Source of the DNA: Bacteroidota bacterium
GTDB lineage: Bacteria; Bacteroidota; Bacteroidia; Chitinophagales; Chitinophagaceae
DNA: 56,083 nt
Assembly (NCBI GenBank): GCA_018267725.1
Contig: JAFDXY010000019.1
Span: 1 to 56,083, forward strand
Direction of reading: 5' to 3'
Below the pieces are notes generated by a model, which did not search any database, was not told the origin of the DNA, and saw nothing but the letters and a program-made list of their open reading frames with translations. Made by a program: the position numbers and the translations under genes. This document shows positions 45,236 through 53,577 of this stretch, piece after piece (within the stretch, counting starts at the first letter, position 1; each line of letters opens with the position of its first letter).

Positions 45236-45826
45236 ATGCGTAAACCTGTAAAAACATACGAGTATATTGTTGTATTTAAAAGGAACTCATTAAAATTGGT
45301 TGATTGGATAAGTAAATTATTAATGTTTATTGCTATTGTTGCTTTTTTTTACAATTATATTATACAAGCAAAAGCAAACAATTGGCATATAGATTTTTCT
45401 GCTGCATCTGTAAGATGTTTATTAATTGCAGTATCAATTTGTTTATGGTGGCTGTATTGTTATAAATTAAAAAGAGAAGGCAAACAACCTTTTTACAGAT
45501 TTGCATTATTATTGGCAGCAGTAGGTTGGTATAACTTTCCTAATGGTTTTTTTATATGTATTGGTTATTTAATTGCTGCTGTTTTAGAAAAGCCCGTAAA
45601 ACTTTTACCCGAAGTAGCTATTGATGAACATGAACTGGTGTTTAACACCTTTCCCGTAAAAAAATATAAATGGAATGAAATAAGCAACATTATAATGAAA
45701 GACGGCGTTTTAACAATAGATTTTAAAACCAATAAATTATTTCAAAAAGATATTAATGATGAAGTAGGAAAAGATATAGAAAAAGAATTTAATGCGTTTT
45801 GTGCTAAACAATTAGTACAGAATTAA
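45236..45826 (+). CDS. Small membrane protein of unknown function
   Basis: From the ATG at 45236 this is 196 residues. There are about three or four hydrophobic segments between residues 18 and 115 (around LLMFIAIVAFFYNYII, CLLIAVSICLWWLYCY and FALLLAAVGWY, PNGFFICIGYLIAAV), then a soluble C-terminal domain (EVAIDEHELVFNTFPVKKYKW onward) that resembles a small PH-like fold by impression. TTG at 45227 is a possible but weaker start. It is 65 bp before the radical SAM gene. Confidence 0.6.
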   Translation: MRKPVKTYEYIVVFKRNSLKLVDWISKLLMFIAIVAFFYNYIIQAKANNWHIDFSAASVRCLLIAVSICLWWLYCYKLKREGKQPFYRFALLLAAVGWYNFPNGFFICIGYLIAAVLEKPVKLLPEVAIDEHELVFNTFPVKKYKWNEISNIIMKDGVLTIDFKTNKLFQKDINDEVGKDIEKEFNAFCAKQLVQN

Positions 45827-45891
45827 CTTTTATTTCAACTTCAATACAATACAAACTTTTCAAATAGTACTTCGTAAATCGTACATTAAAC

Positions 45892-47187
45892 ATGATTAAG
45901 CAATCTCCCTATTTATTATATTCAGACGGGAATGGAAATATTTTTGAAGACACATCTTTATATGCCGTTGGGCGTTCAGGGTGGGATGCTTTTCCTGTTG
46001 CAGTAGAAGATTGGATTGAATTACCCGATGGTGGAAATTTATATGAACTACCCGGAAGAAAAGGAATTGGCATTGATGTTATAACCAATGAAATGCGTTT
46101 GTGCGAAAAAGGTTGGGCTGTTGCTGCATTTATACCACCTGCACATACAGGTTTATATTTAGCAGCTTACGAAACAATGCAAGATGCACCTACGCTTCCT
46201 TTGTTTTGTTACACAGCAGCAGGTTGGTTTAATAATAAATTTTATGTTACCGGAGTAAGAATTGAAAAAGATATACGACAAGAATGTGCCGGTTATAACG
46301 ATAAAAAAATTAAAACAGGTGCAGAGCATTTAATAGAAAACTATCCACATAACAGATTAATAAAACATTTAATGCAAAATTGTTGTAATACATACAATTG
46401 CCCCGCAGCAAGAAATTTTGCATTAAGTCGTTGGGAGTGCCCGGTACCTGCATCGCCTGCATGTAATGCCAATTGTATTGGTTGCGTTTCTTTTCAACCA
46501 CAAGAGGAAGAAATAACATCTCCACAAGATAGGCTTACCTTTAAACCAACAGTTGAAGAAATTGTAGAATTTACTGTTCCGCATTTAATAAATGCACCTT
46601 ATCCAATTATAAGTTTTGGGCAAGGTTGCGAAGGAGAACCTTTATTAATGTGGGAAGTTTTAAGAGATAGTATTATAGAAATTCGTAAACACACAACAAG
46701 AGGAAGTATTAATATTAATACGAATGGTTCAAAGCCAGATGCCGTAAAAGCCTTGTGTGAAGCAGGTTTAAACAGTATTAGAGTAAGCACAAATTCTGCC
46801 AGAAAAGAAATTTATACACCTTATTATCGCCCTAATAATTATTTGTTTGAAGATATTGTTGAAAGTTTAAAAGTTGCAAATAGTTTTAATGTATGGACGA
46901 GTATTAACTATTTTGTTTTTCCGGGAATGACAGATTGTGAAGCAGAATATGAAGCTTTAAGAAATTTAATTAAAGCAACTAATTTGAATATGATTCAGTG
47001 GCGTAATTTTAATATTGACCCTGATTGGTATTTAGGGCAAATTGGTATTACAGAAACAGGAGATATTATGGGCATTAAACAACTGCAAAAATTAATACAC
47101 GAAGAATTTCCGAAAGTTAAGTTTGGTTATTTTAATCCACCAATAGAAAGAATAAAAGGTAATTACGAATTCGATTTTGCACATTAA
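45892..47187 (+). CDS. Radical SAM protein of unknown substrate, with extra cysteines
   Basis: A 431-residue protein. Residues 1-185 precede the radical SAM core and contain a cysteine cluster (C164, C165, C170, C183). The core begins with SPACNANCIGCVSF, a CxxxCxxC motif at C191, C195 and C198 that binds the 4Fe-4S cluster, followed by ISFGQGCEGEPLL (SAM contact) and NINTNGSKP. The reaction is unknown. It is followed 6 bp later by an EamA transporter gene. It could be a tRNA- or peptide-modifying enzyme, but nothing in the context decides. Confidence 0.85.
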   Translation: MIKQSPYLLYSDGNGNIFEDTSLYAVGRSGWDAFPVAVEDWIELPDGGNLYELPGRKGIGIDVITNEMRLCEKGWAVAAFIPPAHTGLYLAAYETMQDAPTLPLFCYTAAGWFNNKFYVTGVRIEKDIRQECAGYNDKKIKTGAEHLIENYPHNRLIKHLMQNCCNTYNCPAARNFALSRWECPVPASPACNANCIGCVSFQPQEEEITSPQDRLTFKPTVEEIVEFTVPHLINAPYPIISFGQGCEGEPLLMWEVLRDSIIEIRKHTTRGSININTNGSKPDAVKALCEAGLNSIRVSTNSARKEIYTPYYRPNNYLFEDIVESLKVANSFNVWTSINYFVFPGMTDCEAEYEALRNLIKATNLNMIQWRNFNIDPDWYLGQIGITETGDIMGIKQLQKLIHEEFPKVKFGYFNPPIERIKGNYEFDFAH

Positions 47188-47193
47188 TAATTC

Positions 47194-48138
47194 ATGACAA
47201 ACCCAACTCATCACCACAGCAAACATTACCGCAACGGTTTTTTACTTGCATTAGCTACCGTAATAATATGGAGTGGCAATTATGTAGTGGCAAGAGGTAT
47301 TTCACAAAAAATTCCTCCTATTAGTATGGCATTTTTTCGTTGGGGTACTGCCTGCATTTTTATTATACCATTGGGGTTAAAAAAATTTCTTGCAGAAAAA
47401 GAAATTATACTTCAACATAAAACATATTTATTTTTTACGGCATTGTTTGGCATAAGTTTATTTAATACGTTTATTTATTTGGCAGGGCATTATACGGCTG
47501 CCATTAACCTTGCATTAATTGGTACTACTGCATCACCTGTTTTTATTACCATTCTTTCTGCCTTTTTTTTAAAAGAAAGGATTTATAATTTACGAGTTAT
47601 AGGAATGATACTTTGTATTGTAGGTATTATGATGCTTTTATCTAATGGAGATATTGAAAAACTTAAACAATTGCAATTTGGAAAGGGCGAGTATTTTATA
47701 CTTTGCAGTGCAATTGCTTTTTCAATTTATAATATATTAGTAAAAAAACGACCATCAAAAATTTCTCCAATAAGTTTATTGTTTGTAATATTTATTGTAG
47801 GCACAATTATGCTTTTCCCTTTTTCAATGCTTGAGCTGCATTATTATCCTACACTGCATTTTACGCAAGGTATGTATGCTACTATAATTTATTTGGGGAT
47901 AGGAAATTCTGTAATTGGTTTTCTATTTTGGAATGCTTCTATTGCACGAATTGGTGCTGCAAGAACTTCTTTGTTTGGTAATTTACTTCCTTTATTTACT
48001 GTTATTGAAGCCGTAATTTTTTTAGGAGAAAAGTTTACACTTATGCATGTAATAAGCGGCTTTGTTATTGTTGCAGGTTTAACTATTGCTAATATTCAAA
48101 CCAAAAAACAAATTGCAGTAAGTAATAATAAAAGCTAA
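47194..48138 (+). CDS. EamA/DMT-superfamily transporter
   Basis: A 314-residue inner-membrane protein of ten predicted helices in two EamA repeats (about 15-145 and 165-300). The repeat start GFLLALATVIIWSGNYVVARGI and the second-half ending RTSLFGNLLPLFTVIEAVIFLGE are typical of the family. Such exporters move small metabolites such as amino acids; the substrate is unknown. It is 6 bp after the radical SAM gene, so the two are likely co-transcribed. Confidence 0.88.
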   Translation: MTNPTHHHSKHYRNGFLLALATVIIWSGNYVVARGISQKIPPISMAFFRWGTACIFIIPLGLKKFLAEKEIILQHKTYLFFTALFGISLFNTFIYLAGHYTAAINLALIGTTASPVFITILSAFFLKERIYNLRVIGMILCIVGIMMLLSNGDIEKLKQLQFGKGEYFILCSAIAFSIYNILVKKRPSKISPISLLFVIFIVGTIMLFPFSMLELHYYPTLHFTQGMYATIIYLGIGNSVIGFLFWNASIARIGAARTSLFGNLLPLFTVIEAVIFLGEKFTLMHVISGFVIVAGLTIANIQTKKQIAVSNNKS

Positions 48139-48144
48139 TATTTT

Positions 48145-48654
48145 TTACAATAAAAAATATTCATTACCATTTATAATTGGGCTAAAATTTATAACACTAA
48201 CTGTTTTATTATATTCATTGCACAACGTTGTTACTTTATTAATTAAACTTTCTCTAACAACTATAATTATCTGTAATTTTTTATAAGTATAGTTTAATAT
48301 TTTTTTTAATGCGTTGTAAAACCCTTTGTGTTCCAACATTTCTAAAGGACCAATTTCATCAATTATTAAAAAAGAAATATTGTTTGCAATTGGTTCGGTT
48401 AATATTGCTGAAGCTTTTTTAAATGCTGCAACTGAAAATAAATAATTACCAATGGTTAAAACATTTTCATTTTTATCTGCACTTTCCATTTCAAAAAAAC
48501 TATTATCACTTATATTATGAAAATAACGTTTGCCATTTTTTATGGGTGTTAAAATTCCTGCAACATCATTTCTATTTGCTATCCACTTGGTTAAGAAAGT
48601 TGTTTTGCCACTTTTTGTTGGAGCCGTAATTATTAATACATTAACCTTTTTCAT
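48145..48654 (-). CDS. P-loop NTPase resembling THEP1
   Basis: A 169-residue P-loop protein from the ATG at 48654. A Walker A-like loop reads TAPTKSGKTTF, with Ala-Pro where the family normally has Gly-Pro, and the Walker B-like region reads FLIIDEIGPLEM, matching THEP1-type nucleoside triphosphatases. The reaction is probably NTP hydrolysis. It overlaps the upstream membrane gene by 14 bp and follows it on the same strand, so the two products are probably used together. A TTG at 48663 would extend it by three residues. Confidence 0.72.
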   Translation of the reverse strand: MKKVNVLIITAPTKSGKTTFLTKWIANRNDVAGILTPIKNGKRYFHNISDNSFFEMESADKNENVLTIGNYLFSVAAFKKASAILTEPIANNISFLIIDEIGPLEMLEHKGFYNALKKILNYTYKKLQIIIVVRESLINKVTTLCNEYNKTVSVINFSPIINGNEYFLL

Positions 48655-49672
48655 ATAAAGCAAGCATTAACGAGTTGAAAATAAAATTTTTAATACGTTT
48701 TACTAAACGTAGCCCTTTACTTGCTTGCCAACTTGCTATTACAATTTTTTTTACATCGGGCATTAACAATAAAATATTTTCAATAACAGAACGATTATTT
48801 TTTTTGTAATGCTGCACCCACTTGCTAATTAGTTTTATAAATAAAGGAGCCAATAAGTATATCCAAATAAGTATTACAAAAATCCCTCTTACTACAATTG
48901 GTAAAATTTTTCCTTTTAATAATTTGTGTTGTAAAGCAGGTATGTATGAAACAAATAGCAAACACAATAATATTATGCCTGTTATTATAAAACTATTTTT
49001 TAGTTTTTTTTGTTTAGTGTTAGCATTTGTTGTGTTGGTTGTATTTAATAGTGCTAATGCATTATTAAAATTTTCAGGAAATTTATTTTGTTTAAACTGT
49101 TCTATTAAATAAATATTAAAGAGCCCTCCAAAAATGCCTGCTAAAACATAACATAACAAATATATAATAACAATATATAAAGAGTAATGTTGTTGCGAAA
49201 CAAACGATTGTGTTATGTTGTTAAGAAAAACATCTAATGCTTTCCAGAAGTTTTTTCCAAAAATTATTGTTAGCGTTACTAATTGTTGCAAGGCAGAATA
49301 CATTAATGAAAATAATGTTAAACAAAAAGCTGATGTTTTTATAAATCTTCTTTGAATAAAAAATAATTCGCCTGCAAGGCCTTGCATTAATACAGCTAAA
49401 TAAGCCATTGGCGGTGTATATGGACTTAATATAAATTTTATTGCAATAACCGTAAAAGTTGCTTTTAAAATAATTCCTTTAGAAGTATTGGCTAATGCAA
49501 TTAATGTAATGCAAAGCGAAGCAATAGATGCAAGCACTAAGCCAGATAATGGTATTTGAAATCCGTGTAAAATTCCACCAAGAAATGCTTCAGAAAAAGC
49601 CCAAAACGCTATAATGCGAATAGTTGTTGTTTGCTGAAAAATATTTGTTGATGTTGTATTATTATTTTTCAT
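48641..49672 (-). CDS. Polytopic membrane protein of unknown function
   Basis: A 343-residue protein with about eight hydrophobic segments. The N-terminal half (SEAFLGGILHGFQIPLSGLVLASI, and FILSPYTPPMAYLAVLMQGLAGELFF) resembles substrate-binding integral membrane proteins by general appearance, and the C-terminal part (LMPDVKKIVIASWQASKGLRLVKRI) resembles a cytoplasmic coupling segment. I do not recognise a family. It lies between a D-amino-acid dehydrogenase-like gene (23 bp upstream) and a THEP1-like NTPase gene with which it overlaps. Confidence 0.65.
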   Translation of the reverse strand: MKNNNTTSTNIFQQTTTIRIIAFWAFSEAFLGGILHGFQIPLSGLVLASIASLCITLIALANTSKGIILKATFTVIAIKFILSPYTPPMAYLAVLMQGLAGELFFIQRRFIKTSAFCLTLFSLMYSALQQLVTLTIIFGKNFWKALDVFLNNITQSFVSQQHYSLYIVIIYLLCYVLAGIFGGLFNIYLIEQFKQNKFPENFNNALALLNTTNTTNANTKQKKLKNSFIITGIILLCLLFVSYIPALQHKLLKGKILPIVVRGIFVILIWIYLLAPLFIKLISKWVQHYKKNNRSVIENILLLMPDVKKIVIASWQASKGLRLVKRIKNFIFNSLMLALYEKG

Positions 49673-49695
49673 TAATTGTTTATCAATGGTTTAAT

Positions 49696-50949
49696 TCAAC
49701 TGCCAAATCTTTCTACAGTATATGGTTGCATATTTATGGAAGCAATTTTTTCATTTACAATTTCTTCAACTAATTTCCCTGTGCCTGCTCCCAAACTCAA
49801 GCCCAGCATAGAATGCCCAGTAGCAATAGTTACATTATTCCATTTATTTGTTTTGCCAATATAAGGTAAGCCATCTGCACTACATGGTCTATAGCCATAC
49901 CAAATTTTATCTTCCGTAGGAAAAGGAACATCAAACTCAGGATAAAATCTTTTCACTGCATTTAATAAACCATGCACTCTGTTTAATTTAGGTGGCGTAT
50001 TAGTTGGTGTAATTTCCATTGTGCCGCCAAAACGAGTTTTATTACCATCCATTGGCGTTACGGCTGCTCTGCCTTCTAATAATACCGCAGGATAATTTAA
50101 TTTATATTTTTCCTCTTCAACTGTAACAGAGTAACCTCTTCCGGGCATCAAAGGAATTTTTATATTTAGTTTGGCTGCTAACTCTCTACTCCAAGATCCT
50201 GTGGCAATAACCACTGCATCTGCAACGTATTTATTTTGATTGGTAATTACACTTGTTATATTTTTTGTATTTGTTCCAAAATTTATAACTTCTTCATTAT
50301 TAATAATTGTTACACCAACATTTTTTAAATGTGCTATTAATTGTTGCATTAATTTATTAGGATATAAATGAGCATCGCATTTAAAATGTATAGCCCCCAA
50401 GCCATTAATTTTTGTTTGTGGTTCTAATGCTTGCAATTCGTTATAATTCAATAATACCGTATCTTTTAAGCCCAGTGTATGTGCTTTTGCAATGGTATGT
50501 TTTGCATGTTTTCTGTTGTTTTCTGTTTGAAAAATTTCAAGCAAACCTTTTTGCTCATAAGCAAAAGCAAACTGTGGCTGCTTAACCCATTCTTCATACA
50601 AATGTTTACTTAGCAATGCAATATCTCTTAAAGGTATGGCAGCCGCTTCAACTTTTTCAGGTGTTGCACTCTTCATAAACTTCAAACCCCAATTAATTAA
50701 ATTTATATCTAAACGAGGTTTTACATAAAACGGACTTGTAGCATTAAACATCCACTTCAAACCTTGCTTTACAATACCCGGTGTTGCCAATGGTACAAAA
50801 TGACTGGGGCATACATAACCCGCATTGCCATAAGAGCAATTATTACGCATATCTGTTTTATCAATTACAGTAATTGTATGTCCGCTTTGTTGCAAATAAT
50901 AAGCACTGCTTAATCCAATAATTCCGCCACCAATAATTACAATTTTCAT
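49696..50949 (-). CDS. FAD-dependent D-amino-acid dehydrogenase, probably D-hydroxyproline dehydrogenase
   Basis: A 417-residue DAO-fold flavoprotein. The dinucleotide-binding motif GGGIIGLSSAYYL starts at residue 7, and the C-terminal end contains WYGYRPCSADGLPYIG and ATGHSMLGLSLGAGTGKLV, typical of DadA-type dehydrogenases. Co-location with a proline-racemase-family gene 27 bp upstream suggests oxidation of cis-4-hydroxy-D-proline to the pyrroline. Plain D-alanine dehydrogenase is the main alternative. The later pathway enzymes (deaminase, semialdehyde dehydrogenase) are not in the window. Confidence 0.8.
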   Translation of the reverse strand: MKIVIIGGGIIGLSSAYYLQQSGHTITVIDKTDMRNNCSYGNAGYVCPSHFVPLATPGIVKQGLKWMFNATSPFYVKPRLDINLINWGLKFMKSATPEKVEAAAIPLRDIALLSKHLYEEWVKQPQFAFAYEQKGLLEIFQTENNRKHAKHTIAKAHTLGLKDTVLLNYNELQALEPQTKINGLGAIHFKCDAHLYPNKLMQQLIAHLKNVGVTIINNEEVINFGTNTKNITSVITNQNKYVADAVVIATGSWSRELAAKLNIKIPLMPGRGYSVTVEEEKYKLNYPAVLLEGRAAVTPMDGNKTRFGGTMEITPTNTPPKLNRVHGLLNAVKRFYPEFDVPFPTEDKIWYGYRPCSADGLPYIGKTNKWNNVTIATGHSMLGLSLGAGTGKLVEEIVNEKIASINMQPYTVERFGS

Positions 50950-50976
50950 TTATTAAATTAATTTTATGTATAAAGT

Positions 50977-51978
50977 TTAAATAACCTGAAATCCGTAAGC
51001 ATAAGGGTCATCATCTTTATCAATAGAAATAATATTATGCCCAAATACTTTTGCCCAACCTTCTATGCTTGGTTTAATAGCAGGTTTATTATCAATAATT
51101 AATTCTTCTTCAATTCTTCCTGTAAAGGTTGATCCTATAATACTTTCATGTATAAACAAATCATCTTTTTTTAATTTACCTTTTGCATACCATTGTGCCA
51201 TACGTGCCGAAGTGCCTGTGCCACAAGGGCTGCGGTCAATTGCTTTATCTCCGTAAAACACTGCATTGCGTGCTGTTGAGTTTTTATTTAGTACAACTCC
51301 TGTCCACAACACATGTGTGCAAGTATGTATGGTTGGATTTTCAGGATGCACAAATTCATACTTCTTATTAATATTTTTTCTTAACGCTCTTGCATAAGCA
51401 ATTAATTTATCTGCTGTATAATATTCAATGCCTTTAAAGTTTTTTTGAACATCAACAATTGCATAAAAATTTCCTCCGTAAGCAACATCAAAAACCAATT
51501 CACCTAATTCTACACAGGTTGCAGTTAATTCTGTTGAGTGCAAAAAAGACGGAACATTTGTAAGCTTTACACTTTTTACTTTTTCGTTTTCTTTTTTATA
51601 TTCTATTAATACCAAACCTGCCGGAGCTTCCATTTTTACAATTCCTTCTTGCTTTGGTTTTATTAAACCTTCTTCAATAGCAATGGTAATGGTGCCAATT
51701 GTACCATGACCACACATAGGCAAACATCCACTTGTTTCAATAAATAAAACCGCAACATCATTTTCATTATTATGCGGAGGATATAAAATGCTTCCACTCA
51801 TCATATCATGCCCGCGTGGTTCAAACATTAAACCTTTTCTTATCCAATCATATTCTTTTAAAAAATGCTGACGTTTTTCACTCATATTATTCCCATGCAA
51901 TACAGGTCCACCTTGCTTTACAAGCCTTACAGGATTTCCACAAGTATGTGCATCTATGCAATGAAAAATATGTTTCAT
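50977..51978 (-). CDS. Proline racemase family, probably 4-hydroxyproline 2-epimerase
   Basis: A 333-residue member of the proline racemase superfamily. Both catalytic cysteines are present, C89 in MCGHGTIG and C252 in DRSPCGTGTSA, so it is an epimerase or racemase and not the Thr-containing trans-3-hydroxyproline dehydratase. The coupled FAD dehydrogenase gene favours 4-hydroxyproline 2-epimerase over proline racemase. It begins the four-gene minus run down to 48145. A TATATTTG -7 box lies about 20 bp upstream. Confidence 0.87.
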   Translation of the reverse strand: MKHIFHCIDAHTCGNPVRLVKQGGPVLHGNNMSEKRQHFLKEYDWIRKGLMFEPRGHDMMSGSILYPPHNNENDVAVLFIETSGCLPMCGHGTIGTITIAIEEGLIKPKQEGIVKMEAPAGLVLIEYKKENEKVKSVKLTNVPSFLHSTELTATCVELGELVFDVAYGGNFYAIVDVQKNFKGIEYYTADKLIAYARALRKNINKKYEFVHPENPTIHTCTHVLWTGVVLNKNSTARNAVFYGDKAIDRSPCGTGTSARMAQWYAKGKLKKDDLFIHESIIGSTFTGRIEEELIIDNKPAIKPSIEGWAKVFGHNIISIDKDDDPYAYGFQVI

Positions 51979-51999
51979 GAAGTTGTTTATTCAATTACT

Positions 52000-52007
52000 C
52001 AAATATA
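52000..52007 (-). promoter_or_regulatory. Candidate -7 promoter box of the hydroxyproline operon
   Basis: On the minus strand this reads TATATTTG, a full match to the Bacteroidota TAnnTTTG box, 21 bp before the start codon at 51978. No clear -33 element was found at the expected spacing, so this is a candidate only. Confidence 0.35.
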
Positions 52008-52032
52008 CAAGAAGCCATTAATAGTAATTATT

Positions 52033-52380
52033 TTAAGCCATTTGAATTGTAAGTAAAGAAGAAAAATAAATGAATTTTGCTTTTTCTGCAGTAGATAAAT
52101 TAAACATTGTAAAGATTTCCTGAATAATAATTAAATATGCTTTGGCTTCATGCAAGTTTTCTATTTCCATTAATGATAAAACACTGTCATTCCAGTAAAC
52201 ATACTTTTTGAGGTGCTGTACAGATGCTACCGATTTAATTATTTCTGCCTGAACCTGCTTAATTTGATTAGTTAATAATTCGCTATAAAAAATCTTTGAT
52301 TGCTCGTAAGAAATTATGAATTCAAGTAAATTTTTTTCGATTTTTTTAAATGTTGTATCTAAGTTGCTGAATTTATTTTT
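52033..52380 (-). pseudogene. In-frame continuation of the nucleotidyltransferase gene after a TAA
   Basis: Directly after the stop codon at 52381-52383, the same frame stays open for 115 more codons up to a TAA at 52033-52035. The translation is protein-like: helical, with segments such as NLLEFIISYEQSKIFYSELL, QAEIIKSVASVQHLKKYVYW, LHEAKAYLIIQEIFTMF and STAEKAKFIYFSSLL. The only internal ATGs are late (in SLMEIEN and FTMFNL), so no independent start is evident. It may be the amputated C-terminus of the upstream gene (one nonsense mutation or a sequencing error), a read-through extension, or a gene with a non-ATG start. Confidence 0.6.
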
Positions 52381-53577
52381 TTAGATTCGGATTATATCAG
52401 CATGTTGCTTTAAATCTTTTTGCTCTGGTCTTTCTAATATCCATTTCTGAACCAAGATTTTATTAAGGTTTACCAAATCCGTTATATCCACTTGAAGTTG
52501 CTTACTTAAAAAATGGATTAATAAAATTGCTGATTGTTTTACAATATCATTTACTGCCACTGCTTGATATAAATTACATAAAGACTTATTTAAGTCAATT
52601 AAAGAGGTTTCAGGTATAGTTGTCAATTGATAATTAAACAAATTTGTACCACCCAAAGTTAAAGCCACTGCCCTAAGCTCCGATAGAATGCCTAATTCAT
52701 CGCTGTTATTGTTACATTTAAATACTAACGTGTAATTGTACTTGTATATTCTGTGATATTTTGTGGAAGAACGATAAAAATACTGATATGATTTATGTAG
52801 CACTTCATTTTGCTGTATTAGATGCAACATATTTTCTGTAAACTCTGTAATTGAAATATTGAATAAACAATCAATAGCTATAAAATTTTTGGCAGTATTC
52901 TGTGCAGTATCTTGTAGCAGTTGTTTAAGATAATTATTAATAAAACTGGTGGCCAATTCGGTTTCATTTTCTATCAATACTTTGTAATAAACAGCTTTTA
53001 GTTCTTTCAAAAAAATTGGATTATTTTCCTGAATAGCTTTTACTTTTTTCAAATAATTAGCATTTCTTGCAGTTTGTTTTATTACTTCTAATTTTGTGGT
53101 TACATGTACTAATTCTGAAAGCAGTATAATTTTCTCATCTTCATTTATTTCTCTTTTAAAATATTTATTAATTCGTTCAAGTTCAATTACCGATTCATTC
53201 TGTAATAGTTTTGCAGCATTACTTAATTGGGCTACTATTTTACCGGCAGTTTGCTGAATAAATAAAACAATTTCTCTTTCTCCTGCAATCATTTTTCCTT
53301 TTGCCAACATGGTTAATAGAATACCTCTTTCGTGCTCACTTTCATTTTCAAAAACATTATCAATATCCCATAAAGGAAAAACGGTACAATCAATTCTAAA
53401 GCCATTAAAATTAATGCCATAACTATGTACATCGCTGCTTGCTCTGCATAATACAACAGTATCAATATCTGAAATATTATTAAATTCAATATTATTTGTT
53501 TGGCTGCCTGTTAATATAATTCCAACATTTCCGGGAAAATGTTGATTAATTCTTGCTGCGAGTTCTTGTGTATTCAT
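52381..53577 (-). CDS. Nucleotidyltransferase-fold protein with helical C-terminal region
   Basis: A 398-residue protein. The N-terminus has the minimal nucleotidyltransferase signature: GS at 24-25 (ILTGSQTNN), D37 and D39 in SDIDTVVL, and a third acidic position D63 in RIDCTVF. The next ~330 residues are helical with no recognisable domain. Such proteins transfer nucleotide groups to proteins, RNA or small molecules, but the substrate is unknown. The start codon overlaps the VKOR gene stop by one base (TAATG). The frame resumes after its stop for 115 codons, suggesting that this is a shortened form of a ~514-residue protein. Confidence 0.72.
   Translation of the reverse strand: MNTQELAARINQHFPGNVGIILTGSQTNNIEFNNISDIDTVVLCRASSDVHSYGINFNGFRIDCTVFPLWDIDNVFENESEHERGILLTMLAKGKMIAGEREIVLFIQQTAGKIVAQLSNAAKLLQNESVIELERINKYFKREINEDEKIILLSELVHVTTKLEVIKQTARNANYLKKVKAIQENNPIFLKELKAVYYKVLIENETELATSFINNYLKQLLQDTAQNTAKNFIAIDCLFNISITEFTENMLHLIQQNEVLHKSYQYFYRSSTKYHRIYKYNYTLVFKCNNNSDELGILSELRAVALTLGGTNLFNYQLTTIPETSLIDLNKSLCNLYQAVAVNDIVKQSAILLIHFLSKQLQVDITDLVNLNKILVQKWILERPEQKDLKQHADIIRI

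Noticed and set aside
52381..52383. Selenocysteine or pyrrolysine reading of the stop
   Set aside because: The codon is TAA, not TGA or TAG, and no recoding element is evident.
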